This document shows, in pieces, positions 24,790-37,175 of a DNA stretch of 64,000 bases. Below the pieces are notes generated by a model. The model searched no databases. It saw only the letters and a program-made list of their open reading frames with translations, and had not been told where the DNA came from. The translations under genes were made by a program, and so were the position numbers. Position 1 is the stretch's first letter. Every line of letters starts with the position of its first letter. The DNA is from Elmis aenea. Lineage: Eukaryota > Arthropoda > Insecta > Coleoptera > Elmidae. The DNA lies in NCBI GenBank assembly GCA_947652605.1, contig OX393576.1, positions 48,150,966 through 48,214,965 on the forward strand, given 5' to 3'.

Positions 24790-26105
24790 TTTTGATTATA
24801 TGTATTATGTAAAGGCAAAAGATTTTTTTTTTATTGAATGTTCCTTGCATACATTTTTGAAAATAGGAAGCCAAATTGAATACAACTGCACTATTTTGGT
24901 TAATGTACCACTTCCATTCCGTTAAAAAAAAAGACTCAATCAATTTTAAAAAAAATTCGGCCAAAAATTATTTGAGGTTATAAATATTATACACAATAGA
25001 GCAGTTATATTCGAAATTGCTTCCTATTTCCAAAAATATAAAAATAAACACGGTGTTCCATTTGAAATAACAAACTTAAGAGTCATTTCTGGCGAAACTG
25101 GAAGTGAAACAATAGTGTACATTTGTTCAAATAATCGAGTTTTTTTACACATATCAAAATCAAATGTCTAAAATTTCATTCAATAATAATAATAAATCTT
25201 TATTTAGCTTTTAGCTAATTTTACATTATCTTAATGCTGCTTATATTTATTTGTACATATTTTCTTAACTATTAAATCTTAAGATTATTTTTCACATATT
25301 CGAAACATAGTTTTTTAAAATTTGATACGGAAGTTGTTTGTTTAATTTCCACAGGTAATTCATTAAAAATCTTGAGCCCTTTGTAGTACAAGGCGTTCTG
25401 TGTATTTGTTTTCGTTAGTTTTGGTAGTCTAAAGTCGTCTTTGTTCCTGGTCTGGTATTCGTGAATGTTACAGTTTTGTATTAAATTTTTAGTCATGTAA
25501 TGTGGTAAAAAATTATTTATTGCCTTGTATATTAAAAAAAGGCAATTAAAAGTAATTTGTTGACGTATACTTAACCACTTTAAGGTATTTAACATTTCGC
25601 TTATTTTAGTGTATCTCGAGCATTTTAAAATAACACGCATTCCTCTGTTTTGTTGTTTCTGCAACTTAAGCAAATCGCATTCGTTGCATAAGAACAAAAT
25701 ACTCGCACAGTAATCGAAGTGTGGAGCGATTAGTGACCTATATACTGTAATTTTTGCTGACAGGCTGTTTGGTTGTTAATCTGCCTAGAAAACTAATTTT
25801 TTTCGCAACTTTTTTCACAATGTAATCCACATTGCTGTTAAACTTAAGTTTATTGTCTATCATAACGCCAAGATATTTAATTTGCGAAACACATTCAAGT
25901 TCTTCATTATCTATTTTAACTTTAATGCTTACATCATTCGGTATTGGCCTGTTTCCTATTATCATAAATTTGGTTTTGTCTGTATTTAATTTTAATTTGT
26001 TAACTTTTAACCATTCTGATACAACGTGTACCTAGGTTATTATTTATCTTTTATCAATTAAATACAAAACTAAAGAAAAAGGGGGTGTCCAGAACTCACT
26101 TACAT
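24790..26105 (-). mobile_element. Inverted copy of the CCGGGTG-N foldback (same family as 45891 and 48239), split by a LINE
   Basis: The minus strand of 24840-25178 matches the family at 48239 (CACTATTTTGGTTAAT, gaaattttagacat and ACTGGAAGTGAAAC-type words). At 25181 it is interrupted by a LINE, then resumes at about 26050 with aaaactaaagaaaaa and the terminus gggtgtccagaactcac, equivalent to the 45891 terminus gggtgttactgagttctgg with the intervening words. Confidence 0.6.
25181..26035 (-). pseudogene. 5'-truncated CR1/Jockey-like LINE reverse transcriptase fragment
   Basis: Only the C-terminal third of a LINE ORF2 remains. On the minus strand from about 26033 it reads NTDKTKFMIIGNR, then IKYLGVMIDNKLKF (the region after the YADD block of the RT domain). 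A frameshift near 25750 is followed by IAPHFDYCASILF, LQKQQNRGMRVIL, LKWLSIRQQ and a C-terminal tail ending at the stop 25272-25274. The 3' end is a short AATAATAAT tail after AATAAAG (25181-25205 on the plus strand), the microsatellite-type tail of CR1-like rather than poly(A) elements, although the clade is uncertain. The RT catalytic core is missing because of 5' truncation. It lies within a foldback element copy. Confidence 0.75.
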
Positions 26106-26109
26106 GCGA

Positions 26110-26420
26110 ATAGGGTTTTAAATGTTGTTATGATTTAAGTCGAATGGAATACAGACTATACAGATAATCAAAAAAAATTTCAAGTAAAAATTATTTTTTT
26201 ATTGAATATCTTTCTAATTATGAATTCTATAAAAACCGGATGGTTCTATTTAAGTTTTTTAAGTTACTTCCGGATTTGGTCATTTCCGGTTTAATCACGA
26301 AAACCGCTATAGCCTCAGTCAATTCTACATATGCACTTTTGTAGTAATTTTTTTTCCCATCTTTGTCAGACATCGCATTTTCGAATAAAAGTGCTGGTAC
26401 GGGTGGTCTGAAACACCCTG
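26110..26420 (-). mobile_element. Half element with ACACCCTG-TA right terminus
   Basis: The terminus gaaacaccctg-TA at 26420 marks another one-sided CAGGGTG element (interior words acttccggatttgg and catttccggttt). The left boundary is unclear, next to the family copy ending at about 26105. The stretch 26423-27507 beyond it is AT-rich with nothing recognised. Confidence 0.4.
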
Positions 26421-27507
26421 TATTAGCAAAATTAAAGTTTAGTGTGGATGAGCTATTTTATTAAATGTAAACCAAATGTTTTACTTTTTACGGTGTATGA
26501 CTGTAAACGAAACTGTAAAACAATCTGCCAAAATTCATGAATCTGTCATCAAACAATTTTTAAGGTTGTTTTTTGCATTTTGAGCTCTAATAGAATATCT
26601 GAATTTTTAAACAAAGCTAAACTATTGAATTGCGTGTCGGTAGGGATATATGCTATACTGATTTAATTAGAAATGAGTTGTTCATTTATTTTATCATTAA
26701 ATCAACTTGCGTTGAATATTATCTTAATTTTTTTAAATTTATTATTTTTAATTTACTGGTTGTTCATTAATTGCCAACATCACTTGTTTACAAAATCATG
26801 GCAAACATTAATAATGATACTTTTACAAAATTAGTCATTATGTCGGTTATGTTTTGCAACAAATATATAAAACTATACATTGTTAAAAAGCTCCAAAATA
26901 CTGTTTCACATAAAGTCGTGGCTAACTAGAGTTTCCATTTAAAAAATGTAGGCTTACTTCATATCCCGAGATACCGTGTAAAATGTTCTAATTTGATCCA
27001 CCCTTTACTATCATGCAACCAACTAGGAAATTAATATCTATTGAACTAAACAGGTTTTAATTTTTAATATTAGCCAAATATTTTTTCTGTCAGTAACTTA
27101 ATACAGAACTAGAAGACATTGATCTTTATAAGTTTTTTTTTAGCATAAGCGGATAGTACTCCCATTGGAATAAAAAAAAAAAAAAACATTTTACGACAAT
27201 ATTGAAAAAGTTTTTTTTTATTGAAGGCAAGCTTCATCCACATTCTGATTGACAGATTTATAATAATGGTATTATTTTTATTATTAACATCATTCAATAA
27301 AATTAAACATTAGATAGTTAAAATCATAAATATAACAAGTTTGGAACCGTTAGGATTATTGGTACTTATATAAGAAACGAAATTGTTTCGAGTTCATTCA
27401 ATAAGCATATGTTTTCCTTGTGTATCTGATAATGGAATTTAAGAGATATATTTTTTTTTTTATCGTGTCTTTTTGTACCTTTCGGTGTCGAGAGATACAT
27501 ATACCTA

Positions 27508-28030
27508 CAGGGTGTCACACAAAAAACGCCGCAAGCTGTTGTTTGTGGTCCGATTTTGGTGAACAAAAAAGTAAATGAAATGGTTCCTCAAATACTATAA
27601 ACTGAATTAGATTTAAATTTTTTTCAAGTTCAACTTAAATGTCAGACGATAGTAAATTTTTTCTCCAAAAGGCACAATTTTTTTTTTTAACTAAATCTGG
27701 TAGACATTTTTTTCTGAGTTCATTGATGTTATCATAAGTTAATTTTAGTGCTAAACTAATAAGAAATAAAAAATAAAAGTTTAACTAAAATAGGTTAGGT
27801 TTCGCAAAATGTTCAAGCGTGCCCTGGAAAACAAAAAAATCTTAATCAACAAATGTCATTTAACCGTCAGTGTGGTATTTAAATGACATTTGTTGATTTT
27901 AAATGTTTTTGTTTTCTACGGCACGCTTGAAAATATTGTGAAACCTAACCTATTTTAGTTAAACTTTTATTTTTTATTTCTTATTAGTTTAGCACTACAA
28001 TTATCTTATGATTACATCATTGAATTTTTA
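27508..28030. mobile_element. Palindromic CAGGGTGTCACAC element, right arm truncated
   Basis: Starts TA-CAGGGTGTCACACAAAA; second copy of the family at 14868. Arms flank a centre at about 27870: the words aatgacatttgttgat, gtttaactaaaatagg and cttattagtttagcac appear inverted on both sides. The right arm stops at about 28030, so it lacks the distal roughly 200 bp and the terminus. It extends further than the 14868 copy. Confidence 0.7.
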
Positions 28031-29849
28031 GAAAACAATATTATAGACGTCATAAATAATATATAATATTTTATAATAATGACTAATGCATTCAACAACA
28101 AAATATATACCTTACCTACTCTTTTCAACATTTTTTTCATCTTCGTAGAGATAATAACTTGCCATATAAAAATAAGTTGATTGACTGTCAATATCAGCAA
28201 ATCTATTTATCGTAACTTTTCAAATATTTCAGCGCTTAGCCCTGATGGTACCTATATGGTATTATTAAAATTAGTGGTTTTATCATTCGCCATGTACACA
28301 TTTAAAAACTTTAAACAGTATATTGCAGATATTTTGCATGTTTCATAGTTCATTAATAGAATTGGTTATTGATGTTGGGGGAATTAATATTCCTTACATT
28401 TTTTATCTAATAAAGGATAAACTTTTATGGATTTGAGTGGGTTTTTCGAGAAAATTTTGATTAATTTTCAAGAAATAATGGACTTTTTTGGGTATCTTTA
28501 CAACGAGGCATAGATCAACTGCTAAAAGGATGGTCAGGTTTGCAATCTTATTTATTTAGTATGTTATTGTTTGTAGTATTCCACTATAGTAGCCTATTAC
28601 TACAAATAATACATGATTTTTAAGTGAAAACTAATTAAAATTATGTAAATGCAATCGATTACTGCTGTAATTGAGTTGTTTTTCGAAAACGGGAGCTAAA
28701 TATCTTTTTTTTAATACTCGACGCAATGTGGTAACTGCCAACTGGCAACCCTAGATTTAGGCATTGGTGGTATTATTTAAGAAAATTAATTACTATTAAA
28801 ATGGTTTATAATCAAAGTGTTGTTAGATGAATTAGAATTTTAAGTTACTTAAAGCAGGTGAAATGATTTAAATCACTTGCTATTACACCAATTTTCAATG
28901 AACTCAAATTATATAGGATCAACTATTATTTCTTTAATGAACTCTTGGAGATAGAGGTGCATAGATCTTTGCAATTAAAGTTGAATTATATTGCTCGTTT
29001 CTGACATTTGACACTACAGGTCGCAACCCTCGGTCCGTTAATTCAATCCGAAAACCTTGGGAGTACAGTTCCCTCGGGAAATGCTCGAGAAACTAGAATT
29101 TAAGCATTCTGAACCTCACACACGGGTACGCACTTAGTTTTAATGTTGAAATATTGGCCTGTTACAATTCAACGGCATGAATATTGCAAGGAATGGTAAA
29201 AATACGATTTTTATCAAGAATTAAGTTTTCGAGCGTTGATGGTGAAAACTGTTATTGATTGAAGTTTCCATTTTTTTGTCCTAAAAGCTAATGCACATAT
29301 CGTATTCGATGTTAACACACTACATCGTTAGTTAAAAAAATTATAGGTAAAATTCGAAATATTGCAACAAAATCATTTTAATCTGCCAACATTACTTTTC
29401 TAAGAAAAAAAAACGAATAAAAACTTGGTTACTCTTACACAGTAGTATTTATTTCATCATATCTCTAATGATTACGTGTCCATGCGTAAGTTAATTTAAT
29501 AAAAACTACAAGATCTGTTTTTTTCATAAAAGGTTAGCTTGTTTAATCGGAAATAGTTAAAAATTAAAAGTTTTGCTATTTCCAAATTACTGACATATTT
29601 TCATTTAACGAAAATATTTTTTTAATTTTAAAAATTACCAGATATACTTAATCGTATTTCTAAACTTCTCTCAATTTGGGTTTTGCATTATTTTTTTTAA
29701 ATATTTAACTTAAACGCACGTGTGTATTTTATTTTACTCTTAATGTTGTTATTTAGACATAATATTCCTATTCCTTAACATCGTATATTATTTGTATTCT
29801 TAAATATTGATATTTCTAATAGATTTCTTTACTTGTTAGTTTTAAATTC
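28031..29849. other. Gene-free AT-rich interval
   Basis: No transposon ends recognised. About 29010-29120 is GC-balanced and non-repetitive. Confidence 0.4.
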
Positions 29850-30095
29850 ATTTTATTCTATCCTAAATATTTTTATTTTTAAGTTCTCTTGTATCCATGG
29901 CTTTTCTTACTTCTGGTCTTCATGTTATTTTTGGTTTTCCTGATTTTTTCCTGTATGGTGATGTCCAATGGTATATTTTTTTGGCTATCTTAGTTCTAAT
30001 AACATCACCTGCATATGCACATGCCACATAAGTCTATTTGGTTGTGTTGTATCTATTATAGTTTTTTTTCTTTCGGTTGTAAATTTATTAATCGG
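29850..30095 (-). pseudogene. Decayed LINE C-terminus (GRP-K-W tail type)
   Basis: Reading the minus strand from about 30065 gives RLMWHVHMQVMLLELR, a stop, PKKIYHWTSPYRKKSGKPKI, a stop, then RPEVRKAMDTREL. This follows the C-terminal tail common in insect LINE polyproteins: a W-GH-RM block, then R-RGRPKK-W, then a G-RKAM-ER-L helix. Only about 70 codons survive, with at least two stops. The rest of the LINE is absent, and the foldback MITE at 30105 starts directly after it. Confidence 0.6.
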
Positions 30096-30690
30096 ATATA
30101 TATACAGTATGGTCCAAATTCGATGAGATTACATGGTTATCTCGCTTAATAGTCAAGATAGAGACACTATTAAATTACCAAAAATGTGCAATTTTTTGAG
30201 GCAAACTCAGAACAGTTCTCAAATTAATATATTCTATCATTTCCGGTTTTTCTTGTTTTTTTTCGTTTCAAAGTCTACTTTTTGTTCCCAAAATTTAAAA
30301 ACCTTTGTAACTTGTGTATTATTAAAAATAAATACATTATCCCTTATATATTTGGAAAGGAAAAAAATATGGAATTTAAATAGGTCATAGCAAACCATAG
30401 CTTCCATTAAAAAAAAGGTGAGTTTGTATCATAACTTTTTAACGGCAAGCGTAAAAAAAATAATTTGTTAGTACCTACTATTAAAATTTACATAAAAATA
30501 TCTAAAAAATAATCTTCATACACTTTTTCGATATTTAAAACAATAAGGAAATGACACATTATAAATATAATATGAAAACAGTTTTTTTTGATAACTCAAA
30601 AACCGAAAATGATAGAATATTTTTGAAAACGAGTTTGTTTCAAAAAAACTGCACATTTTTGGTAATTCAACCGTTTCTCTATCTTGACTA

Positions 30691-32178
30691 AAAGCTCAAC
30701 GATTTTCCGAACACCTACAAAACATCTTTCAACCACATAGCGTACAAGAAGAGCAAATATTTAATGATGACGCCATACAAGAAAATGAAAAAATTACACA
30801 TGTCTCTCCTAAGGAGGTTATGAATGAAATCAAAAATATTAACCCAAAAAAAGCTCCTGGCTTTGAACTGATAACAGGAGAAGTGTTAAAGCAGCTCCCA
30901 AGAAAAGCACTAGTCAAGCTTACCAACCTTATTAATGCTGCATTTAGACTAAAATACGTGCCTAAACTGTGGAAAGTGGCGGAGATAGTCATGATACCAA
31001 AACCAGGTAAATCCCCACACGAAGCCACATCCTATAGACCAATTTCACTGTTACCTATCATGTCTAAACTTTTCGAGAAACTGCTTCTCAAGAGAATGCA
31101 ACTCATCATTGAAAGAAAAAGTTTGATCCCAAATCACCAATTTGGATTCAGACATAAACACTCCACAGTTGACCAAGTCCATAGGATAACTAATATTATT
31201 GAAAGAGCATTAGAAGAGAAAAATGTTTGTTCCGCAGTATTTCTGGATGTGGCGCAAGCATTTGATAAGGTCTGGCATGAAGGACTGCATTATAAATTAA
31301 AACATATCCTTCCCAAACAATACACAGAAATTCTGATGTCTTATTTATCAGAGAGATATTTTAGGATCAAGCAGGAAGATGCCTACTCTAATCTCAAAGA
31401 AATTAAAGCCGGAGTGCCACAGGGTAGTGTCTTGGGTCCAGTCCTTTACCTACTGTTTACCTGTGATCTTCCAGTACCAGAAAACAACACAATAGCTACT
31501 TTTGCTGACGATACTGCCATCCTTGCTGTCGGCAAAAGCAACGAAGAAACAGCAAACAAGCTGCAAACAGCCATCAATCAATTTCAAAGCTGGACAAAAA
31601 GGTGGAGGATAAAACTCAATGAAACCAAGTCAGTCCATATTGATTTCACCAACAAACGAATAGAACACGCTCCGGTAACCATAAATGGTCAGATAATACC
31701 ATATGCCAACACAGCCAAATATCTCGGCTTAACACTTGACACTAAACTTCGGTGGAAAGTTCATGTCAGAAAAAAAAGAGAGGAGTTGGGTATTAGATAT
31801 CGAAAAATGTACTGGCTCTTAGGAAGAAACTCCGCTCTGTCAGTACATAACAAGCTTCTACTATACAAGCAGATACTAAAACCAGTGTGGACATACGGTA
31901 TACAGCTCTGGGGTTGTACCAAAAAAAGCAACATTAAAGTAATACAAACTTTTTAAAATAAAGTACTAAGGAACATCGTAGATGCACCCTGGTACATTAG
32001 AAACGATGATCTTCATAGAGACCTTGGAGTAGAGTTTGTGGACAGTGAAATTCAGAAGTTTTCGAGAAGCCACGAAGAAAGACTACTGCAGCACGTGAAT
32101 ATCGAGGCTATCCAGCTTCTCGATAACACAAATATAGTCAGGAGACTCAAAAGGAAAAAACCCTTTGAGCTGTTATAA
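30691..32178 (+). pseudogene. Jockey-type reverse transcriptase, 5' truncated, one stop codon
   Basis: The frame is open from the insertion edge at 30691 to 32178 (496 codons) except for one TAA at 31954-31956; a single C-to-T change from CAA would explain it. The region contains most of the LINE reverse transcriptase: NPKKAPGFELITGEVLK (finger), YRPISLLPIMSKLFEK, HQFGFRHKHSTVDQV, catalytic FLDVAQAFDKVW, AGVPQGSVLGPVL, the FADD catalytic box at about 31501-31512, and the thumb-side KYLGLTLD. After the stop the same frame continues with VLRNIVDAPWYIRN, the conserved Jockey C-terminal block. The AP endonuclease domain and ORF1 are absent. Clade assignment is by motif style (YRPISLLP, IPNHQFGFR). 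It is dead in this copy but little decayed, so it looks like a fairly young insertion. Confidence 0.88.
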
Positions 32179-32411
32179 TGTGACAATATTAGTGCTTTAA
32201 AAAAAGTGTTAAAAAGTGTTTTAAAATAAGCAGAGTCAGTGTTTGTGTTAGTGCACAAGATAAGAGTGCCAAATGCTAGAACAGATAAGAGACGCCAATG
32301 GGTGACTTACATCTTAACTTTTTATAGTATATTAGGAATAGAACTAAATTACTTATTAGTCTAAGACTAGATCGTAACATTATTTAAACCTAAAAAAAAA
32401 AAAAAAAAAAA
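30691..32411 (+). mobile_element. 5'-truncated Jockey-clade LINE with target duplication
   Basis: The target duplication atcttgacta lies at 30681-30690 and 32412-32421. The 3' end is a poly(A) run (about 32391-32411). The element is 1721 bp and truncated within ORF2, typical of target-primed reverse transcription. It landed in the right arm of a palindromic MITE. Confidence 0.88.
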
Positions 32412-33001
32412 ATCTTGACTATTAAGCGAGATACCCATGTAATCCCATCGAATTTAGACTACCCTGTACGGTGACCATATTTTCTTAGAGAAAATAAAGG
32501 AGAAATAGAGCCTACGGACGGAAACTTATACCAAGCCTCGTCTGATGTATCCGTTAAAACAAAAAAAAACTACAAACTATTTTTAGTGGTCTTAAGGTCT
32601 AACATAAAAATTTAATTAAAAAGTATTTTTTGCGTCAGAAACAAAATAAAATTTAATTCTTTCTATACACAATACTAATACAATAAATACTTTAATTAAT
32701 ACACAGTTATTAATAATTTACATTTTTATTTTTATTTCAACGATAGTTTTGGGAGAAATGTTTTTTTTTATACAGGCCATTTTTATGCAAGCTTCCAGCG
32801 TTTCGACTGTTTTTTGTTATTCATCGGTACAAATGTTATTTATGATAGAAAAAAGTCTCCCAGATTAAAACGGACAATCAATACAAGTTTAATAAAATGA
32901 TTGCAAAAATTCTTTAAACGATATTGTATTATAATAGTGATCTTTTTCCAATAGTGAAATAGTTGTTTTTAAATTCACGGGTAAAAACTTTTGTGTACGC
33001 T

Positions 33002-33675
33002 CAGGGGTCCCCAAACAACAAAAGTCGACCACATAGGGGTATTGACAGTGCTAAGTGGATCGAATTTTAATAAATATTTACACGAAATAGCTGTAAAAGT
33101 ATAACAAGAATAAAAACGGAAGTACAACTAGTCAGATAGGTTTTTCTTAATAATAAAATAAAGTGAATGTACAATTTTGTTTTTTAAATAAATTGAACCA
33201 ATAGGTATTTTTAAATTAACAATCAATGGTCTTCATCAAATATTTAAATAGTGCTAATGAGAACTATGAAATTGTTTCGTTGATGCCTAAATTAGTCTAT
33301 CGATATTTACTGTCAAATTTTAAGCACTCATTTAAAAAAATTATGCACATATTAAACATCGATTAGTTTTGAGTGAATTTAATGTGTTTCATTTTTAAAA
33401 ATGATTGAAGATATAAGAACTGCCTATTGCAGCAATAATTTTTTTAAACAAAATTATTCATTTAGCTCTATTTATTTTCTGGTAACAAAAAATTAAACTT
33501 AAATAATGTCTTAACTTTTAAATAATTATTTTTGCGTATTATTGCAAAGCTACCAATTCATCATAAATTATATTTGTAGGTATTTTCTATGTGACATTAG
33601 CTATTTTATATATTGTTTTAAAAAGGCCGCGGGTCGGATGAAATCTCTTCGCGGGCCGTAGTTTGGGGACCCCTG
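33002..33675. mobile_element. hAT-type element with CAGGGGTCCCCAAAC termini
   Basis: Near-perfect terminal inverted repeat: CAGGGGTCCCCAAAC at 33002 and its inverse at 33661-33675, the classic hAT end motif. Subterminal parts hold GTCGACC and GCGGGCCG words. The interior is AT-rich and non-coding. The 8-bp flanks do not match, so the target duplication has decayed or been lost. Confidence 0.78.
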
Positions 33676-34870
33676 GTTTAGACTTTAGACAATTGAAGCT
33701 TAAATTACTTTACAGTAACGAAAATTTTGCCAACTGAAATATTCTGATATACAGTTTTCTCAATGTCTTTATAAAAATTTGAAACTTGACATTGGGGATA
33801 AACCATGCTTCAGTGAAGGGATAATTAAAAAAAAGGTTTTAAGAATTGTAGAACATTTCTCCTGCTTTGAAAAGAATATTTTGACTTTTTGAGAGACGCA
33901 AACAGTTTTTAAATTCTTTCCAACGTCGATTATAAAGTCAACCACTTCACTTTGCTGTACTCTAGTAGTTTTTGATACCGAACATACACTATTACATCAC
34001 AAATTTCCTTATAATTTTCAACTCGTTTAGAATAGATATAAAATGAATACATTTTTACGGTTAAAATTACGATATCAACTGGACTGGAAGGCATTTTACA
34101 CCAATACTTATACAATTGGTCCATATGTGGCCGGAACAATAAACACCCACATTTTTATAAAAATCAAGAAAAATTTTGAGTTTTCAAAAAATCAATATTT
34201 CTGAAGGACATCGCTTTATAATATCCTAGGATTATTTTTTTTATAAAGAACTTGTGGTCACCGTAGGTATAGGGTCCAAACGGGAGCCTTGCAGCTCCTT
34301 CTTGTTCATAAATAATGTCCATTTTTCACCCTCTTCATTAAGTTTCCAAGTCATGTTTTTGATTGACTTTTTTATCCTGTGTAATTATAAAAGTTGGTTG
34401 TATCCAAATAAAAACTATCATTTTTAAACCTTTCAATATTACGCAACTAAAGAGTTATGCACTTATATTTTATATTATATAAAGGAGCCTTTTTAAGAAC
34501 TTGTTGGTATTGTTATCAAATAGTTTTAAACTGCTATTCTTATATTTCAATTTTTTTGTTTTTGAAGTTGCTTTGGATTTTTGGCTATGTCTAGTTTGTG
34601 TTGGTATCGCAATAACTGTAGCAAATTTATAAAATTTTCACGCCTTTTTCGCCGTTGTGCATGTTTTTAAAATATAACGCTTGCGTTAATGTAGCTCATA
34701 AAAAGTGATTTATAATAATTGTTTTCAGTGGAGTTTTAAACATCTTACGGATGTCATGAATATACTTCTCGGTCTTCATTCGGAAGTCGTTTACTGCATA
34801 GTGGAAAAGTGGAAACCATGAGGAAATTTTATACGCTTTTCACTCGGCAGTATTTCAGATTAATGGGACA
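33676..34870. other. AT-rich gene-free interval
   Basis: No transposon ends, RNA genes or coding signal recognised. The interval 32467-33001 on the other side of the hAT element is similarly featureless. Confidence 0.4.
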
Positions 34871-34879
34871 AAATTTACA

Positions 34880-35480
34880 ACAATAAAGTTCAGACCCAGA
34901 TGGTGTCGATGATGAAGCTCTGCAGGATAAAAGAAAAGAGCTGTCATCCAGCGGTGCATATCTTTACGAGCGCACATCCATTGTTCCTACCCGTATACGT
35001 ATAAATCAGTTAGGATATTAACCCCGGGTGTGCAATGTCCACATCATAGTGATTTACGCGTCTAGAGAGCTATTCTCACCGCCTACTTGTTACAATGTAC
35101 GAGCGCGTCACGTTGCATATAAAAACGTGTTTATGGCCACCGAGGTGATAGAATATGTCCCGCCCTGTCGGCGGAAATGGGCGCCATCAATCACAATTTA
35201 CTAACATATATTTGACAATTGCGTTGTACGGTCCGTAATTTGATCACAGCGATTCACGGTTACGGCACTGAAGTGACAATTATGAAATTGCATTACTCAT
35301 TGTGATGTGCGAGAACTGTCGCTGTGCCCGAGACCGTCACTCATAAATCTTGACGTTTACTAGTTTGCTTTAGCGTGGCGGCTAAAAATACGTATTTGTC
35401 TTCTACGTTCTTTATATCTCGTGACATATGACACTGCCGTGCTCTTACGCCTGTTAAGCACACAAAGCTCGCTCACCGTA
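34880..35480. promoter_or_regulatory. Candidate conserved non-coding island
   Basis: About 600 bp of high-complexity, CpG-containing DNA in AT-rich surroundings, free of repeats. It includes gtttatggcc (about 35129; the same GTTTATGG word clusters at 59.9 kb), GATTTACG/CGTAATTTGATC words and CACGTTGC. No frame shows a protein domain. By composition it is the second best regulatory candidate in the window. Confidence 0.35.
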
Positions 35481-35914
35481 AGTAGAAGCCGACAGATTTC
35501 TTTTTTAATAAGTTGCTGATCGACCATACATAAATCTCATAAATTAGGTATCTATTAAATAAACTTTAAAAAAAAAGTGTTTGCTGGGGTAGACAAAATA
35601 AAATTTCAGGTTAACAGCGTGATTTAACAAATCAAAACAAATAAAAAATTATTAGTACAAGGGTTACAGACATCATTCGGGCTTATATGAGAATCTTGCT
35701 TATTATAACAAATAGAGATTCGGGCAAAGTAGTAAAAGGCTATATTTATAGCAATGTTCAAATGTTTTCAAAAATGAATAATTAACTTGGAACAGGCAAG
35801 AAATTAAAATTTACGAACTGTTTTATATTATTTAGCAAATGATCTTTAAAGATTACTTTTCCAATGTAACAAAGCAGACTATACGTTAAATATGAAGATG
35901 TCCACAAAAAGCCA

Positions 35915-36300
35915 TAGTAGTTTTTAAAGAACCAATTAGATGTAAATTAATAGTGGATAAGATTATACGGAAACAGGTACCGTTCCTAGATTACTTGCGA
36001 ACAAAACTAATAAGCTATGGAAACCAAATTATCAAAGCAAATCGATATCAAGATACATTTATAACATTTTAATAAATAAATACCTAAACATAGAAACAAA
36101 AAACACCAGTAAGTATACAATACTGCTTCTGTAAGACAAACACTGACATTTGTGAAACAGGACACTTCGAGGATAAGGAATTATGGAAACAATTGGAAAC
36201 GCAATGAAAATCTTAGAAACCTTAAATATACCTACACCATTAGGAAAAAGAAGAACGAGAATATAAGGCGATAGAACGGATAAAAGGAAGGAGGCAACAA
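35915..36300 (+). pseudogene. Decayed LINE ORF2 fragment
   Basis: The plus-strand reading gives EPIRCKLIVDKIIRKQV then LISYGNQI, matching the post-RT block common in insect LINEs (pattern PIRSKI-I-NK-IEQV-FNYLG-ISY). About 200 bp on it gives RIRNYGNNWKRN and YTYTIRKKKNENIR, matching the pattern YRNNW-HV-RM ... Y-P-GRRN-GR. Internal deletions and stops make it non-functional. No poly(A) or target duplication was located. Confidence 0.5.
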
Positions 36301-36434
36301 TGAAATGAACACACATTCAGAGATTAGTATAAAAATCGCGCATTATAACATACCTACAGGTTAAAGAAAGATGGGATGTTCACAAAGAGAAACCTTTTTA
36401 ACTAAAAAATCTGATAAAATAATAAAGTAATATA

Positions 36435-36734
36435 CAGGGAGGTCCACATAGAAACAAATGAATATTTACATTTTACAGTGCCTGAAAAATCTACAACTTT
36501 TTTCCAAAAATATTTTTGTACCATCAAATATAACACACAATAAGTTATTAAATATTTTAAAAAAATGGCCATTTACATTTTTGTTTATTATCTAGCGTGC
36601 CGTGGCACTTTTTTAAAACATTAAATCATCATTAATACTTCTTAGAAAGGGGAATCATTTGTCCAATTTAAACTTTTTTGTAGCCCTTACCGTTTACGAG
36701 ATCTCAAAAGTGGTCTTTCAAGTGAACCACCCTG
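36435..36734. mobile_element. 300-bp CAGGG-ended MITE
   Basis: Starts TA-CAGGGAGGTCCACATAG and ends with the inverse of CAGGGTGGTTCACTTG-TA. The right arm carries the inverse of GATCTCGTAAACGGTAAG starting at nt 32 from the end, the same box at the same place as in the 20465/37176 family. Otherwise the body is different (atggccatttacatttttg). Confidence 0.7.
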
Positions 36735-37175
36735 TATACCGAAAAATACATAAAATGTTACTTCCGCAAAACATAATTGGTAAATATAATGTATATTATA
36801 TTTAATAAAAATTAATTACTCAAGTTTGCCTTGATAAGATCGTCACATTAACAAATTCGTATGCAGTGTTTACTTACATCGACATAAAGTGACGTTTTTT
36901 ACCATGGCATTATAACATAAAATTTTCAACTAATGCTTCGAAAATATAAATTGAGTGACAGAACTGATATTTACGGTATCAGTCACTCACTCACTGTGTT
37001 ACCCCAGGATAATTTGAACACGTGAGTTTTTCCGGTTTGTTCTTTTGTTGATAGGCGTATGACAGGTGAATCAACTGAATTTGTTGTGAATATAACAGAA
37101 AGCAATTTTAAAATATGTTTCACCGTGTCCAACATGTTCTCATTGCGGTAAATAATAGAAGTAATCGTACCTATA

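Larger units (their letters stand above)
30105..32466. mobile_element. Palindromic TA-CAGNNT-AGTC MITE split by a Jockey LINE
   Basis: The left end CAGTATGGTCCAAATTCG and the right end (inverse of CAGGGTAGTCTAAATTCG) are flanked by TA (30103-30104 and 32467-32468). Arms contain gattacatgg, tatctcgcttaatagtcaag and aaaatgtgca, inverted on the other side (about 30640-30690 and 32412-32450). Removing the LINE at 30691-32411 and one copy of its target duplication restores a roughly 620-bp palindrome. Confidence 0.8.
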
